Shown: positions 9,313 to 16,847 of the stretch, piece by piece
How positions within the stretch are numbered: position 1 is the stretch's first letter
How the letters are laid out: the number at the start of each line of letters is the position of its first letter
DNA from: Planctomycetaceae bacterium
GTDB lineage: Bacteria > Planctomycetota > Planctomycetia > Planctomycetales > Planctomycetaceae
DNA: 38,261 nt
Assembly (NCBI GenBank): GCA_947476295.1
Contig: CANJQC010000045.1
Span: 1 to 38,261 of the forward strand
Direction of reading: 5' to 3'
Program-made: the position numbers and the translations under genes
Notes under the pieces: generated by a model
What the model was told of the DNA's origin: nothing
What the model saw: only the letters and a program-made list of their open reading frames with translations
Databases searched by the model: none

Positions 9313-9462
9313 GGGGGCGTCTTTCGAAGAACGGGAATGGACTGGAAAAACTCAGCAAAATTGCGCCGCGGACTGTACTTCGGTCCGCTGGAGGCTTCAA
9401 TCAGGCAGCAGTGGGATATTAACCCGTCCATGATCAATCTCATAACAGCAAAATTTCAGCAC

Positions 9463-10830
9463 ATGAACTTACGACCGGCCATTACAACCATCGACTGCCG
9501 TCAGGGCGACGCTAAAGAAGTATTTCGCCAACTCCGCGAACGACTCAGCCCGCGCGGCGATGTTGTTTCGGAAGCCGGACGTCAGGGAACGATCGCACTC
9601 TTCGGCGAACCACTCAGCCCCCGCGAAGTTGTGCGTCGGATCTGCGACGACGTGCGCAGCCGGGGCCTTGACGCTGTCTTGTACTACACGTCAAAACTGG
9701 ATCGACGTGATCTGACGCCGGAAACGATTCGTGTCACTCCGGAAGAGCTGAAGTCGGCGGCACGACAGGCGTCTCCCGAATTTCTCGCCACGATTCGTCA
9801 AATCCGCGACAACGTTGCGGAGTTTCAGCGGGCCGTTCTCCCGCACGATGCGCGAGTCGTGCGAGCAGTCGGAAATGGAACTGTCGAACTGCGACAGCGA
9901 CACTTGCCGATGAAACGCATCGGCATCTGCGTGCCTGGTGGTGCTGCTGCTTATCCATCGACTGTGCTGATGACGGCTGTCCCGGCGATGACCGCCGGCG
10001 TTCGCGAAATCGCGATCGTAGTTCCACCAACAGCCTTTGGCGGTTACAACGTCGATATGCTGGCGACCTGCCATGAAATTGGTGTGACGGAAGTCTACCG
10101 CGTCGGCGGGGCGCAGGGCGTAGCGGCGCTGGCCTATGGCGTTGAAGGCGTCCCGCGCGTCGATAAGATTGTCGGGCCGGGCAACCTGTTCGTGGCGCTT
10201 GCCAAGCAGCATGTATTCGGCGATGTCGATATCGACAGTATTGCCGGTCCCAGCGAAGTGATCGTCCTTGCCGATAAGACCGCTCGACCGGAATTTGTGG
10301 CTGCAGATCTGATCTCACAGGCTGAACACAGTCCGGGCTCCGGCGTCCTCATCACATGGCATGAGCCATTGATCGCAGCCGTACAGCAGGCATTGGAGAA
10401 ACAACTGGCACGGTTGTCGCGAGGGGATCTGGCACGGCAATCGCTGGCCGACTACGGGGCTCTGATTCTTGCCCGCAGCGAAGCAGAAGCCGCAGAATTG
10501 ACGGACTTGCTGGCTCCGGAGCATCTCCACATTTCGATGGACGATCCGGAAGTCATGCTGAATCAGATTCAAAATGCAGGAGCCATCTTTCTTGGTCATT
10601 ACACCCCGGTTGCTCTGGGTGATTACATTGCGGGCCCGTCACATGTGTTGCCCACGGGCGGCACAGCACGCTTCGCCAACGGCCTTGCTGCAACTGACTT
10701 CCTGAAACGCAGCTCGGTAATCCGGTACGACGCCGCCGCCTTGAGTGCCGATGCTGATCGAGTGCGTCTGATGGCCGAAAAAGAAGGCCTCACCGCTCAC
10801 AGTGCGAGCGTGGATGTTCGGTTACGGTAG
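9463..10830 (+). CDS. hisD: Histidinol dehydrogenase
   Basis: HisD oxidises L-histidinol to L-histidine in two NAD-dependent steps, the last reactions of histidine synthesis, using a zinc ion. Conserved blocks are clear: RIGICVPGGAAAYPSTVLM, YRVGGAQGVAALAYG, IAGPSEVIVLAD, ADLISQAEHSPGSG (zinc ligands Gln and His), EHLHISMDD, and GDYIAGPSHVLPTGGTARF. The frame is open from 9337, but the family starts close to MNLRPAITTIDCRQ at 9463 (455 residues; usual length about 430); 9430 is another possible ATG. No Shine-Dalgarno is obvious at either. It is not in a his operon. A repeat element begins 16 bases after its stop. Confidence 0.93.
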   Translation: MNLRPAITTIDCRQGDAKEVFRQLRERLSPRGDVVSEAGRQGTIALFGEPLSPREVVRRICDDVRSRGLDAVLYYTSKLDRRDLTPETIRVTPEELKSAARQASPEFLATIRQIRDNVAEFQRAVLPHDARVVRAVGNGTVELRQRHLPMKRIGICVPGGAAAYPSTVLMTAVPAMTAGVREIAIVVPPTAFGGYNVDMLATCHEIGVTEVYRVGGAQGVAALAYGVEGVPRVDKIVGPGNLFVALAKQHVFGDVDIDSIAGPSEVIVLADKTARPEFVAADLISQAEHSPGSGVLITWHEPLIAAVQQALEKQLARLSRGDLARQSLADYGALILARSEAEAAELTDLLAPEHLHISMDDPEVMLNQIQNAGAIFLGHYTPVALGDYIAGPSHVLPTGGTARFANGLAATDFLKRSSVIRYDAAALSADADRVRLMAEKEGLTAHSASVDVRLR

Positions 10831-10846
10831 AAACAGCGGAAGAGTT

Positions 10847-10980
10847 GCGATTCCTGTACCTTGGACATTCATGTCCGAGACCTCGCCAATAATCATCCCG
10901 TACGGAAAAGGACTCCTGCGGCACAAGAACCTACGCTACGAAAGCGTTTCATGGCCATGCGACGGACGAGAATGGTCATC
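10847..10980 (+). repeat. Interspersed inverted-end repeat, copy A
   Basis: One of four copies of a short element in this window. It begins GCGATTCCTGTACCTTGG, contains the palindrome GGACATTCATGTCC at 10863-10876, and ends with a diverged inverted copy (GACGGACGAGAATGGTC). The core shares ACGCTACGAAAGCG and TTTCATGGCC with copies B and C. It fills most of the gap between hisD and the epimerase gene and encodes nothing. See copies at 14237, 16661 and 37358. Confidence 0.75.
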
Positions 10981-11092
10981 TCGGATAAGTGCTTTTCGCC
11001 TGTGTTTGTCGCGATTTCGAACATTTTTCGATACGCTTCACGTTCATTCCTCGCATCCTCCACTTGCTGATTCACAACCGCGACATCGCAAT

Positions 11093-11911
11093 ATGATAAA
11101 ATCCGCCATTACTGTCAGCATCGTCGAACAGGCTTGCAAGGGGCCGTTCGTGTTTCATGACGATGTCGCCGATGCCTGCCGTATCGCGTCAGAACTTGGA
11201 TTCGATGCAATTGAATTGTTTGCTCCGTCGGCCGATGCGATCCGATCTCTGCCGTTGGACGACCTGCTGAAACGACATCACCTGAAACTCGCCGCCGTCG
11301 GGACAGGCGCTGGCATGGTGGTTCATAAGTTACATCTCTGCGATTCGGATGCGACACGCCGTCAAAAAGCCGAGCAGTTCATTCGAGAAATCATGAGCGC
11401 CGGTGCCGAACATTCAGCCCCTGCCATCATTGGTTCGATGCAGGGAAAATGGGACGACGTCGTCGATCAGCCCACCGCACAAGAATATTTGCAGGATGCT
11501 CTGCAGCGTCTGGGCGAACACGCGGCATCGCTTGGGACGAAGTTGATCTTCGAACCGCTCAATCGCTACGAAACCAATATAGCGAATACGATGCAGCAGG
11601 GTGTCGAGCTTTTGAGACCGCTGGCCACAAAGTCTGTCAGACTGCTGGCGGACCTGTTTCACATGAACATCGAAGAAGTATCAGTCGCCGATGCGTTGCA
11701 ATTCGCTGGAGAGCATATTGGTCATGTTCATTTCGTGGATTCCAACCGGCAGGCTGCTGGCCGAGGCCACATGGACTTCGCGCGAATTGCCTCTGCCCTC
11801 GCGTCAATCGGCTACGATGGTTACGCTTCCGCCGAAGCATTCCCGATTCCTGATTCACTGACGACAGCGCGCCAGACAATCGAAACTTTTCGCCGCTGCT
11901 TCCGGTCATAG
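11093..11911 (+). CDS. Sugar epimerase/isomerase, xylose-isomerase-like TIM barrel
   Basis: A 272-residue (beta/alpha)8 protein of the AP-endonuclease-2-like sugar isomerase family, which includes D-tagatose 3-epimerase, hydroxypyruvate isomerase and 5-keto-gluconate epimerases. Four probable metal ligands are in place: E154 (IFEPLNRYETN), D187 with H190 (LADLFHMNIEE), H213 (HVHFVDSNR) and E248 (ASAEAF). The LNRYET and DSNRxxxGxGHMDF blocks point to the tagatose-epimerase-like branch acting on ketoses; exact substrate is not predictable. The start at 11093 is preferred over the open frame from 10802, which runs through repeat copy A. The next gene is a RbsD/FucU mutarotase, so the pair probably serves one sugar pathway. 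Confidence 0.85.
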   Translation: MIKSAITVSIVEQACKGPFVFHDDVADACRIASELGFDAIELFAPSADAIRSLPLDDLLKRHHLKLAAVGTGAGMVVHKLHLCDSDATRRQKAEQFIREIMSAGAEHSAPAIIGSMQGKWDDVVDQPTAQEYLQDALQRLGEHAASLGTKLIFEPLNRYETNIANTMQQGVELLRPLATKSVRLLADLFHMNIEEVSVADALQFAGEHIGHVHFVDSNRQAAGRGHMDFARIASALASIGYDGYASAEAFPIPDSLTTARQTIETFRRCFRS

Positions 11912-11920
11912 CTCATGTAG

Positions 11921-11946
11921 CTTGACTCTCCGAGTCGAGTATTTTT
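11921..11946 (+). terminator. Hairpin plus T-run after the epimerase gene
   Basis: Ten bases after the epimerase stop, CTTGACTC and GAGTCGAG form an eight-base stem (one G-T pair) around a three-base loop, followed by TATTTTTCT. This fits an intrinsic terminator for the plus strand. The hairpin core GACTCTCCGAGTCGA recurs at 16677, so it is also a member of a small repeat family. Confidence 0.65.
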
Positions 11947-11970
11947 CTCCCTCGTTTGGACTCTTCATTT

Positions 11971-12423
11971 ATGCTGCGTTCCGAATTGATTCATCCAAAG
12001 ATTTCCGAAGTTCTGGCGCGAGCGGGACACAGTTCTAAAGTGCTGATTGCGGACGGCAACTATCCCGCGGCGTCGGCGATTGGGCCCCGGGCAGAACTGG
12101 TCAGCCTGAATCTGGCTCCAGGACTGGTGTCTGTGTCGCAGGTGTTGAAGGTACTGCTGGCTGCCATTCCGATCGAAGCCGTCAACACGATGGGCATGCC
12201 GGACGATGATCCATACCGCCTGCCCCATGATCCGCCGGTCTGGAATGAGTATCGGAGTATCCTGTCGAATGCCGGAATCGCGATTGAATTGCAGCCGATC
12301 TCCCGCTGGGAGTTTTATGATGCCGTTGATTCACGCGACCATGTGCTCACGATTCAGACCGGTGATCAGTCGCTGTGGGCGAATCTGTTGTTGACCGTAG
12401 GAGTTCGCAAAGCAGGCGAATGA
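11971..12423 (+). CDS. RbsD/FucU-family sugar mutarotase
   Basis: A 150-residue protein of the RbsD/FucU family, which interconverts pyranose/furanose forms or sugar anomers. The start at MLRSELIHPKI matches the family N-terminus; an upstream in-frame start at 11956 adds only five residues. The signature reads LARAGHSSKVLIADGNYP with H20 as the catalytic histidine and D28 nearby. The C-terminal FYDAVDSRDHVLTIQTGD and WANLLLTVGV match the FucU-like end (…YGNVLLRKGV…). It follows the TIM-barrel epimerase after a probable terminator and ends one base before acpS, so it is co-transcribed with acpS. The ABC sugar importer at 21425 could be in the same pathway, but that is inference. Confidence 0.87.
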   Translation: MLRSELIHPKISEVLARAGHSSKVLIADGNYPAASAIGPRAELVSLNLAPGLVSVSQVLKVLLAAIPIEAVNTMGMPDDDPYRLPHDPPVWNEYRSILSNAGIAIELQPISRWEFYDAVDSRDHVLTIQTGDQSLWANLLLTVGVRKAGE

Positions 12424-12424
12424 C

Positions 12425-12805
12425 ATGATCATCGGGATCGGCACGGACATTGTGGAAATCGCACGCATTCGGGAAATGATGGAACGCCACGGCGATCATT
12501 TTCTGAATCGGTGTTTTACGCCCAGTGAGATTGAATACGCCAAACGGCATCGTGACTCGGCCGTTCGTTTTTCCGGTCGCTGGGCCGCCAAGGAAGCCGT
12601 TGTCAAAGTCCTTGGGACCGGCTTCGTGCAGGGCATCACGTTTCACGATGTTGAAGTGATTTCACTGCATACCGGTCAGCCGACAGTGCAGCTGTCCGGG
12701 GAGGCCCTCCAGATCAGCCAGCAGTTGAAGATTGTTGAAATTAAACTCACGATCTCACATGCTCGCGAATATGCGACCGCGACCGCGATCGGGATTTCCG
12801 AGTAA
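12425..12805 (+). CDS. acpS: Holo-[acyl-carrier-protein] synthase
   Basis: AcpS transfers 4'-phosphopantetheine from coenzyme A to a serine of acyl carrier protein, activating fatty acid synthesis. The 126-residue length is standard. The magnesium ligands are present: D8 in GIGTDIVEI and E57 in RWAAKEAVVKVLGTG. The ending SHAREYATATAIG matches the family SHxxxxAxAxVI strand. The ATG lies one base after the stop of the mutarotase gene, so translation is probably coupled. The assignment is certain. Confidence 0.97.
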   Translation: MIIGIGTDIVEIARIREMMERHGDHFLNRCFTPSEIEYAKRHRDSAVRFSGRWAAKEAVVKVLGTGFVQGITFHDVEVISLHTGQPTVQLSGEALQISQQLKIVEIKLTISHAREYATATAIGISE

Positions 12806-12924
12806 GATTCAGGACAGGTCGGATTAGTCGCAGACGACATATCTCGCGCCGATGGCTTGCAACGATCGCGTTTGGAAACTACATCTCCTTGCGTAACGGA
12901 CTCAGCCGCATCTGGACCGCCTGT

Positions 12925-13218
12925 ATGACCGATTCGTTTGATCCATATACCTCTCCCCCGCAGTACGGCCAGCAGTCGGACGGACAAATGAATCCGGGGC
13001 CACAGCGTGATGTTCCGAATCACCTCGTCAAGGCGATTCTGGCCACCTGTTTTTGTTGCCTGCCTTTGGGGATTGTGGCCATCGTATTCGCGGCTCAAGT
13101 GAACGGAAAGCTGGACATCGGCGATTACGCCGGAGCAACCATCGCGTCGGAACAGGCGAACATGTATGGCAACATCAGCATCGGACTTGGCTTCTGCCGA
13201 TCATTGGCATGCTGGTGA
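12925..13218 (+). CDS. CD225/dispanin-like membrane protein, frameshifted near its end
   Basis: A paralogue of the next gene. After a proline/glutamine-rich N-terminus (YTSPPQYGQQ) the conserved segment reads VPNHLVKAILATCFCCLPLG, then IVAIVFAAQVNGKLDIGDYA, the CD225 (interferon-induced transmembrane-like) intramembrane hairpin and cytoplasmic loop. After YGNISIGLG the reading frame is lost and ends at TGA 13216-13218 (97 residues). The missing second membrane helix (LPIIGMLVILAIGLLAGGM) is intact in the minus-one frame up to 13259, so one base has been lost or misread near 13190. The shortened protein may be inactive. It is followed by an intact copy and a DUF2752 gene. Confidence 0.75.
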   Translation: MTDSFDPYTSPPQYGQQSDGQMNPGPQRDVPNHLVKAILATCFCCLPLGIVAIVFAAQVNGKLDIGDYAGATIASEQANMYGNISIGLGFCRSLACW

Positions 13219-13406
13219 TACTGGCGATCGGGCTTTTAGCGGGAGGCATGCAGCAATGACACGAAAACTGAATGAAATCCTGTTGAGTCACGAAGTTGAT
13301 TGATCCCGAGATTATTTGATCCGTTCAGGTGAAACGAACACGTAGGTTCGCTTCAAAATTAGTCGCTGATTTCTCAGTCCGCACGAATTTTCGAAAGGTC
13401 CATTTC

Positions 13407-13742
13407 ATGTCAGGTCAGACGCCGTTCAATCCATATTCAGAACCTGCTCCGGGACAAATGGGTCAGGGAGGACCACGGCCCAACATTCCGAATCATTTGG
13501 TGAAGGCGATCATTTCGAGGATCTGCTGCTGTATTCCATTTGGAATTGTCGCCATCGTGTTTGCCGCCCAGGTCAACGGCAAACTGGATTCCGGGGACTT
13601 TGCCGGTGCCCAGAAGGCCTCAGAACAAGCCAATAAGTGGGGCAACATCGCGATTGGCGTTGGCATTGTTGTCAACATTCTTGTCGTCGTCGGCCAAGTT
13701 CTTCTCGGGGTGGCGGCTCAGCAGGGCCAGCCTGGATTCTGA
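13407..13742 (+). CDS. CD225/dispanin-like membrane protein
   Basis: A 111-residue protein with a polar N-terminus (SGQTPFNPYSEPAPGQ) and the CD225 domain: IPNHLVKAIISRICCCIPFG, IVAIVFAAQVNGKLDSGDFA, then a second membrane helix (IAIGVGIVVNILVVVGQVLL). The three cysteines at the start of the first hydrophobic segment match the family's lipidated cysteine position. The start at 13407 has AAAGG ten bases upstream. Bacterial members have no settled function and often neighbour TM2 or DUF2752 proteins. Its TGA overlaps the possible ATG of the DUF2752 gene (TGATG), so the two are translationally coupled. The gene is a tandem duplicate of 12925-13259. Confidence 0.88.
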   Translation: MSGQTPFNPYSEPAPGQMGQGGPRPNIPNHLVKAIISRICCCIPFGIVAIVFAAQVNGKLDSGDFAGAQKASEQANKWGNIAIGVGIVVNILVVVGQVLLGVAAQQGQPGF

Positions 13743-14350
13743 TGTGTTCATGGAACGCGGAACTGATGCAGACACAACGACTCCTGCGGCGATGCGGCTT
13801 TCTGGGTGCCGTCGCAGGGATCGTTTGCCTGGGATACGTCCTGTTTCAGGAGAATCCGTCAGGAGAATGGCAGGCGTTTTTTCCCAAATGCATGTTCTTT
13901 TGGGCGACCGGCCTGCACTGCCCGGGTTGCGGTTGCCAGCGAGCAATTCATCAACTGTTCAACGGACGAATCCTGCTCGCGCTGCAATACAACGCGATGG
14001 TCATCATCGCCCTGCCCTGGTTGACATGGGAAGCCGCGCGAGCGTCGCTGCTGTTTCTTGAACTGCCGTTGCCACGATTCATGGCAATTCGATGGCGGCT
14101 GAGCGGCAGGCAGGCCATGTCGATCGCCATCGCGGTGATGGCCTTCTGGATTCTGCGAAATATCCCCTGCCGTCCGTTTGAATGGCTGGCACCGCCTCAA
14201 AGCTTGCCTGAGCCAAATGACACGCATTCACAGCCTGCGATTCCTGCAGCGTGGACATTCATGTCCGAGACACTGCCATTTGACGCATTATTGCCAACGG
14301 ACTCTGATGCACAACAATCTTCGCTTCGATCGCGATTCATGGCTAATTGA
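13742..14350 (+). CDS. DUF2752 family membrane protein with repeat-derived C-terminus
   Basis: An inner membrane protein of 202 residues (or 194 from Met at 13766). The family core is clear: a first membrane segment, then CMFFWATGLHCPGCGCQRAI and HQLFNGRILLALQYNAMVII, followed by a second membrane segment and a third near MSIAIAVMAFWIL. The CPxCGxxRA motif defines DUF2752; function is unknown, although such proteins commonly accompany CD225/TM2 proteins. The domain should end near CRPFEWLAP. The last 38 residues or so (from IPAAWTFMSE) are encoded by interspersed repeat copy B, so the natural stop has been lost and replaced. It converges on pgsA with a 13-base gap. Confidence 0.85.
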   Translation: MCSWNAELMQTQRLLRRCGFLGAVAGIVCLGYVLFQENPSGEWQAFFPKCMFFWATGLHCPGCGCQRAIHQLFNGRILLALQYNAMVIIALPWLTWEAARASLLFLELPLPRFMAIRWRLSGRQAMSIAIAVMAFWILRNIPCRPFEWLAPPQSLPEPNDTHSQPAIPAAWTFMSETLPFDALLPTDSDAQQSSLRSRFMAN

Positions 14351-14366
14351 CCGACATGAATGTCTA
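14237..14366 (+). repeat. Interspersed inverted-end repeat, copy B
   Basis: A second copy of the element. It starts GCGATTCCTGCAGCGTGG, carries GGACATTCATGTCC at 14252-14265, contains CTTCGCTTCGATCGCGATTC, and ends GACCGACATGAATGTCTA. It occupies the 3' end of the DUF2752 gene and its last bases coincide with the TAG stop codon of the convergent pgsA gene. Confidence 0.8.
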
Positions 14367-14993
14367 CTCCTGCCGCAGCAGCGAAAAGCCGCGGATGACG
14401 TAAATCAATCCGCTCCAGACTGTCACGCAGACGGCAATCCACAACATCAAATCGCGAACGCCGGGCAGCCATGGCCAGTTCAGCGATTCGGAGAGTGACA
14501 GCAAACTAACGGTGACTGCCACACATTGCAGCGTCATCTTCAGCTTGCCAGCCATGTTGGCGGAGAAGTCCTTGCCTTCCTTTTCGAGGATGCCGCGCAG
14601 ACTGGAAACGAACATCTCGCGACCTATGATGATGATTACCATCCAAGCATTCACTCCGGAATCAGCTTCCCCTTGCTTTTCGAGCAGGAACACGAACGAT
14701 CCGCAGACAATGACTTTGTCTACAAAAGGGTCCAGAATTCTCCCTAGGACCGTGATCTGCTTGTAGCGCCGAGCCAGATATCCATCGAGCGCATCGGTGG
14801 AGGCAGCGAAGACAAACAATGCGGCGGCGGAGATCCACCAGCCGCCGGCTGAGATCATCGAGAACAACAAGAGGGAAAGGAGAAGCCGTGTCCCTGTGAC
14901 CAAGTTGGGCATGTTCAGCGACTCACGCCCCAACACGGCCTTGCGTCTTGCTGCAACTGCAGGTGATGGGTTTGGAATATCTGCGTTTGACAT
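14364..14993 (-). CDS. pgsA: CDP-diacylglycerol-glycerol-3-phosphate 3-phosphatidyltransferase
   Basis: An integral membrane enzyme of 209 residues that makes phosphatidylglycerol phosphate, the first committed step to phosphatidylglycerol. The CDP-alcohol phosphotransferase signature is complete: D67, D70, G71, A74, R75, G84, D88 and D92 (STDALDGYLARRY then GRILDPFVDK). Several hydrophobic helices surround it (ISAAALFVFAAS, VNAWMVIIIIG, LMLWIAVCVTVWSGLIYVI). The N-terminal 25 residues before MPNLVTGTRL are a polar extension, so Met 28 could be an alternative start. Other CDP-alcohol transferases share the motif, but NLVTxxR and GREMFVSSLR are PgsA-like. The stop codon lies within repeat copy B. 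Confidence 0.9.
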   Translation of the reverse strand: MSNADIPNPSPAVAARRKAVLGRESLNMPNLVTGTRLLLSLLLFSMISAGGWWISAAALFVFAASTDALDGYLARRYKQITVLGRILDPFVDKVIVCGSFVFLLEKQGEADSGVNAWMVIIIIGREMFVSSLRGILEKEGKDFSANMAGKLKMTLQCVAVTVSLLSLSESLNWPWLPGVRDLMLWIAVCVTVWSGLIYVIRGFSLLRQE

Positions 14994-15051
14994 AGCCGGT
15001 TGCTGGCGTCCCGTGCGGACTGAGCCACTTTATGGTGTGGGATGAATGAGT

Positions 15052-16500
15052 TTATTCAGCAGACGACTCGTCCGTCTCTTCAGCAACGACATCAGCAACC
15101 ATGCCGACCAGATCATAATCCTCTCGCTCCATGATTTCGACCGGCACCATATCGCCCGGCCGCAGATCGACGCCACGTACAATTACGTTCGCATCAATCT
15201 CAGGGGCATCTGCGTAGCATCGTCCCACGTAAACGCCATCTCCGATCTCCTCATCGATCAGCACATCCAGTTCATAACCAATCATCTTATCCGCGTGCTC
15301 AAACGCAATGTCCTGCTGCAAAGCCATCAGTTCGTCGCGGCGAGCTTCCTTCACGTCTTCCGGCAGATGACCTTCCAGCCTTACAGCGGGGGTACCTGGC
15401 TCAAGTGAATATGTGAACACTCCCATACGTTCGAATCGAGTCTCTTCGACGAACTGCCGCAGTTCTTCAAACTGCTGATCTGTTTCACCTGGAAATCCAG
15501 TAATGAACGTCGTTCGCAGAACGACATTTGGAATTCGTTCCCGCAGTTTGCCGACAAGTTCCCTCGTCTGATCGGCGTTAACTCGCCGCTGCATTCGTTT
15601 GAGCACTGCAGAACTGATGTGCTGCAATGGCATATCAAGATACGGCAAAATATTACTGGAATCCGCAATGACGTCGATCAGCTCATCCGAGAAATTGATC
15701 GGGTACAGATACATAAGGCGAATCCAGTCGATGCCATCAACTTTCTGTAGCTGACGCAGAAGTTCTGCCAGCCGCACTTCACCATACAGGTCCATGCCGT
15801 AGTACGTTGTATCCTGAGCCACAATGATCAGTTCACGCATGCCGTCATCGACTAATTCACGAGCTTCTTCAAGCACCATCTCAATTGGCTTTGTGACATG
15901 CTTGCCACGCATCGACGGAATCGAGCAGAACGTGCAGGTTCGATCACAGCCTTCTGAAATCTTCAGATACGCATAATGCGCGGGCGTGATCCGCAGGCGC
16001 GACTGATCGTTCATCGCCTTGATTGGTGCGGGACGAAAGAGTTCCCGTTGCTCCCGGTTTCCGCCAACAAGCCGATCGGCAACTTTGGTGATTTCATCAC
16101 GTCCAAAAACACCGACCACGTGATCGATATCCGGCATTTCCTTCAGCAGGCCACCGTCCGCTTCCAGACGCTGTGGCAGACAACCGGCTACAATGACGCC
16201 TTTTGTTTTGCCTTCTTTCTTGAGCTCGAGCATCTCCTGAATGACGGATCGTGATTCCTGCCGCGAACTTTCGATAAAGCCGCAGGTATTGACGATGACG
16301 AAGTCCGCGCCATCCGGATTGGAGACCAGCGAATAGCCGTCGAGTGACAGCGATCCCAGCATTTTTTCGCTATCAACAAGATTCTTCGGGCAACCAAGGC
16401 TGACAAAGGCATAGGTACCTTTAGACTGGCCCGGTTCGTTAGAATTGCCTTGAGGCAGTGGGCGTGATTCGGGCAGGTCAATAATCGGGAGTGATGTCAT
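15052..16500 (-). CDS. rimO: Ribosomal protein S12 methylthiotransferase
   Basis: A radical SAM enzyme that adds a methylthio group to an aspartate of ribosomal protein S12. The open frame reaches 16602, but that part runs through small hairpin repeats; the ATG at 16500 (MTSLPIIDLPES) is chosen, giving 482 residues. The N-terminal UPF0004 domain has the cysteines of the auxiliary cluster (SLGCPKNLVDSEKMLG, VIVNTCGFIESSRQES). The radical SAM cluster motif is CDRTCTFC (EGCDRTCTFCSIPSMRGKH). A TRAM domain ends the protein (DVLIDEEIGDGVYVGRC, MEREDYDLVGMV). SLGCPKN and the acidic TRAM distinguish RimO from MiaB. It follows nothing on its strand closely and is not in an obvious operon. Confidence 0.95.
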   Translation of the reverse strand: MTSLPIIDLPESRPLPQGNSNEPGQSKGTYAFVSLGCPKNLVDSEKMLGSLSLDGYSLVSNPDGADFVIVNTCGFIESSRQESRSVIQEMLELKKEGKTKGVIVAGCLPQRLEADGGLLKEMPDIDHVVGVFGRDEITKVADRLVGGNREQRELFRPAPIKAMNDQSRLRITPAHYAYLKISEGCDRTCTFCSIPSMRGKHVTKPIEMVLEEARELVDDGMRELIIVAQDTTYYGMDLYGEVRLAELLRQLQKVDGIDWIRLMYLYPINFSDELIDVIADSSNILPYLDMPLQHISSAVLKRMQRRVNADQTRELVGKLRERIPNVVLRTTFITGFPGETDQQFEELRQFVEETRFERMGVFTYSLEPGTPAVRLEGHLPEDVKEARRDELMALQQDIAFEHADKMIGYELDVLIDEEIGDGVYVGRCYADAPEIDANVIVRGVDLRPGDMVPVEIMEREDYDLVGMVADVVAEETDESSAE

Positions 16501-16527
16501 TGATCGGTTACTTCTGAACGGAACGGA

Positions 16528-16590
16528 GTTTGCGTGGAGCACAGGCTTTCGCCTGCCCACAGTGGCAGCCTGAAGGCTGTACACCAAAGC
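16528..16590. repeat. Pair of short hairpin repeats upstream of rimO
   Basis: Two perfect hairpins lie side by side: CAGGC-TTTC-GCCTG at 16542-16555 and CAGCCT-GA-AGGCTG at 16566-16579, followed by TACACC. The paired arrangement is a dispersed motif I associate with planctomycete intergenic DNA. It lies in the rimO leader region, 40-90 bases before the chosen start. Confidence 0.65.
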
Positions 16591-16660
16591 ATTGACGAGC
16601 ACAGTTTACCGGCAAAGCACAAAAGGGCCACAACCGGAATTCCGGATTCCTTCGGTTGGA

Positions 16661-16826
16661 GCGATTTCTGCAGCGTGACTCTCCGAGTCGAATGAGATTT
16701 CTGTCCGTTAGACATTCATGTCCGAGTCTTCGCCAGCAAACACCCCAATGGCAAAAGCTTGCTCAGACGCAGGGATTTTCGCTTCGACAGCGTTTGGGGC
16801 CATCTGACGGTCATGAATGTACATTC
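16661..16826 (+). repeat. Interspersed inverted-end repeat, copy C, with inserted hairpin
   Basis: A third copy, longest because a GACTCTCCGAGTCGA hairpin (16677-16691) interrupts its left end. It starts GCGATTTCTGCAGCGTG, has GACATTCATGTCCGAG from 16711, shares TTTCGCTTCGACAGCGTTTG with the other copies, and ends GACGGTCATGAATGTACA. It occupies most of the gap between rimO and the next minus-strand gene; nothing else is recognisable there. Confidence 0.78.
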
Positions 16827-16847
16827 TTATGGGATGCCTGCCCCACA

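Noticed and set aside
10802-11092. Extended N-terminus for the sugar epimerase
   Set aside because: The open frame runs through repeat copy A and hisD's end; the family starts at MIKSAITVSI.
13190-13218. Programmed minus-one frameshift in the first CD225-like gene
   Set aside because: No slippery heptamer or downstream structure is visible, so a base loss or sequencing error is more likely.
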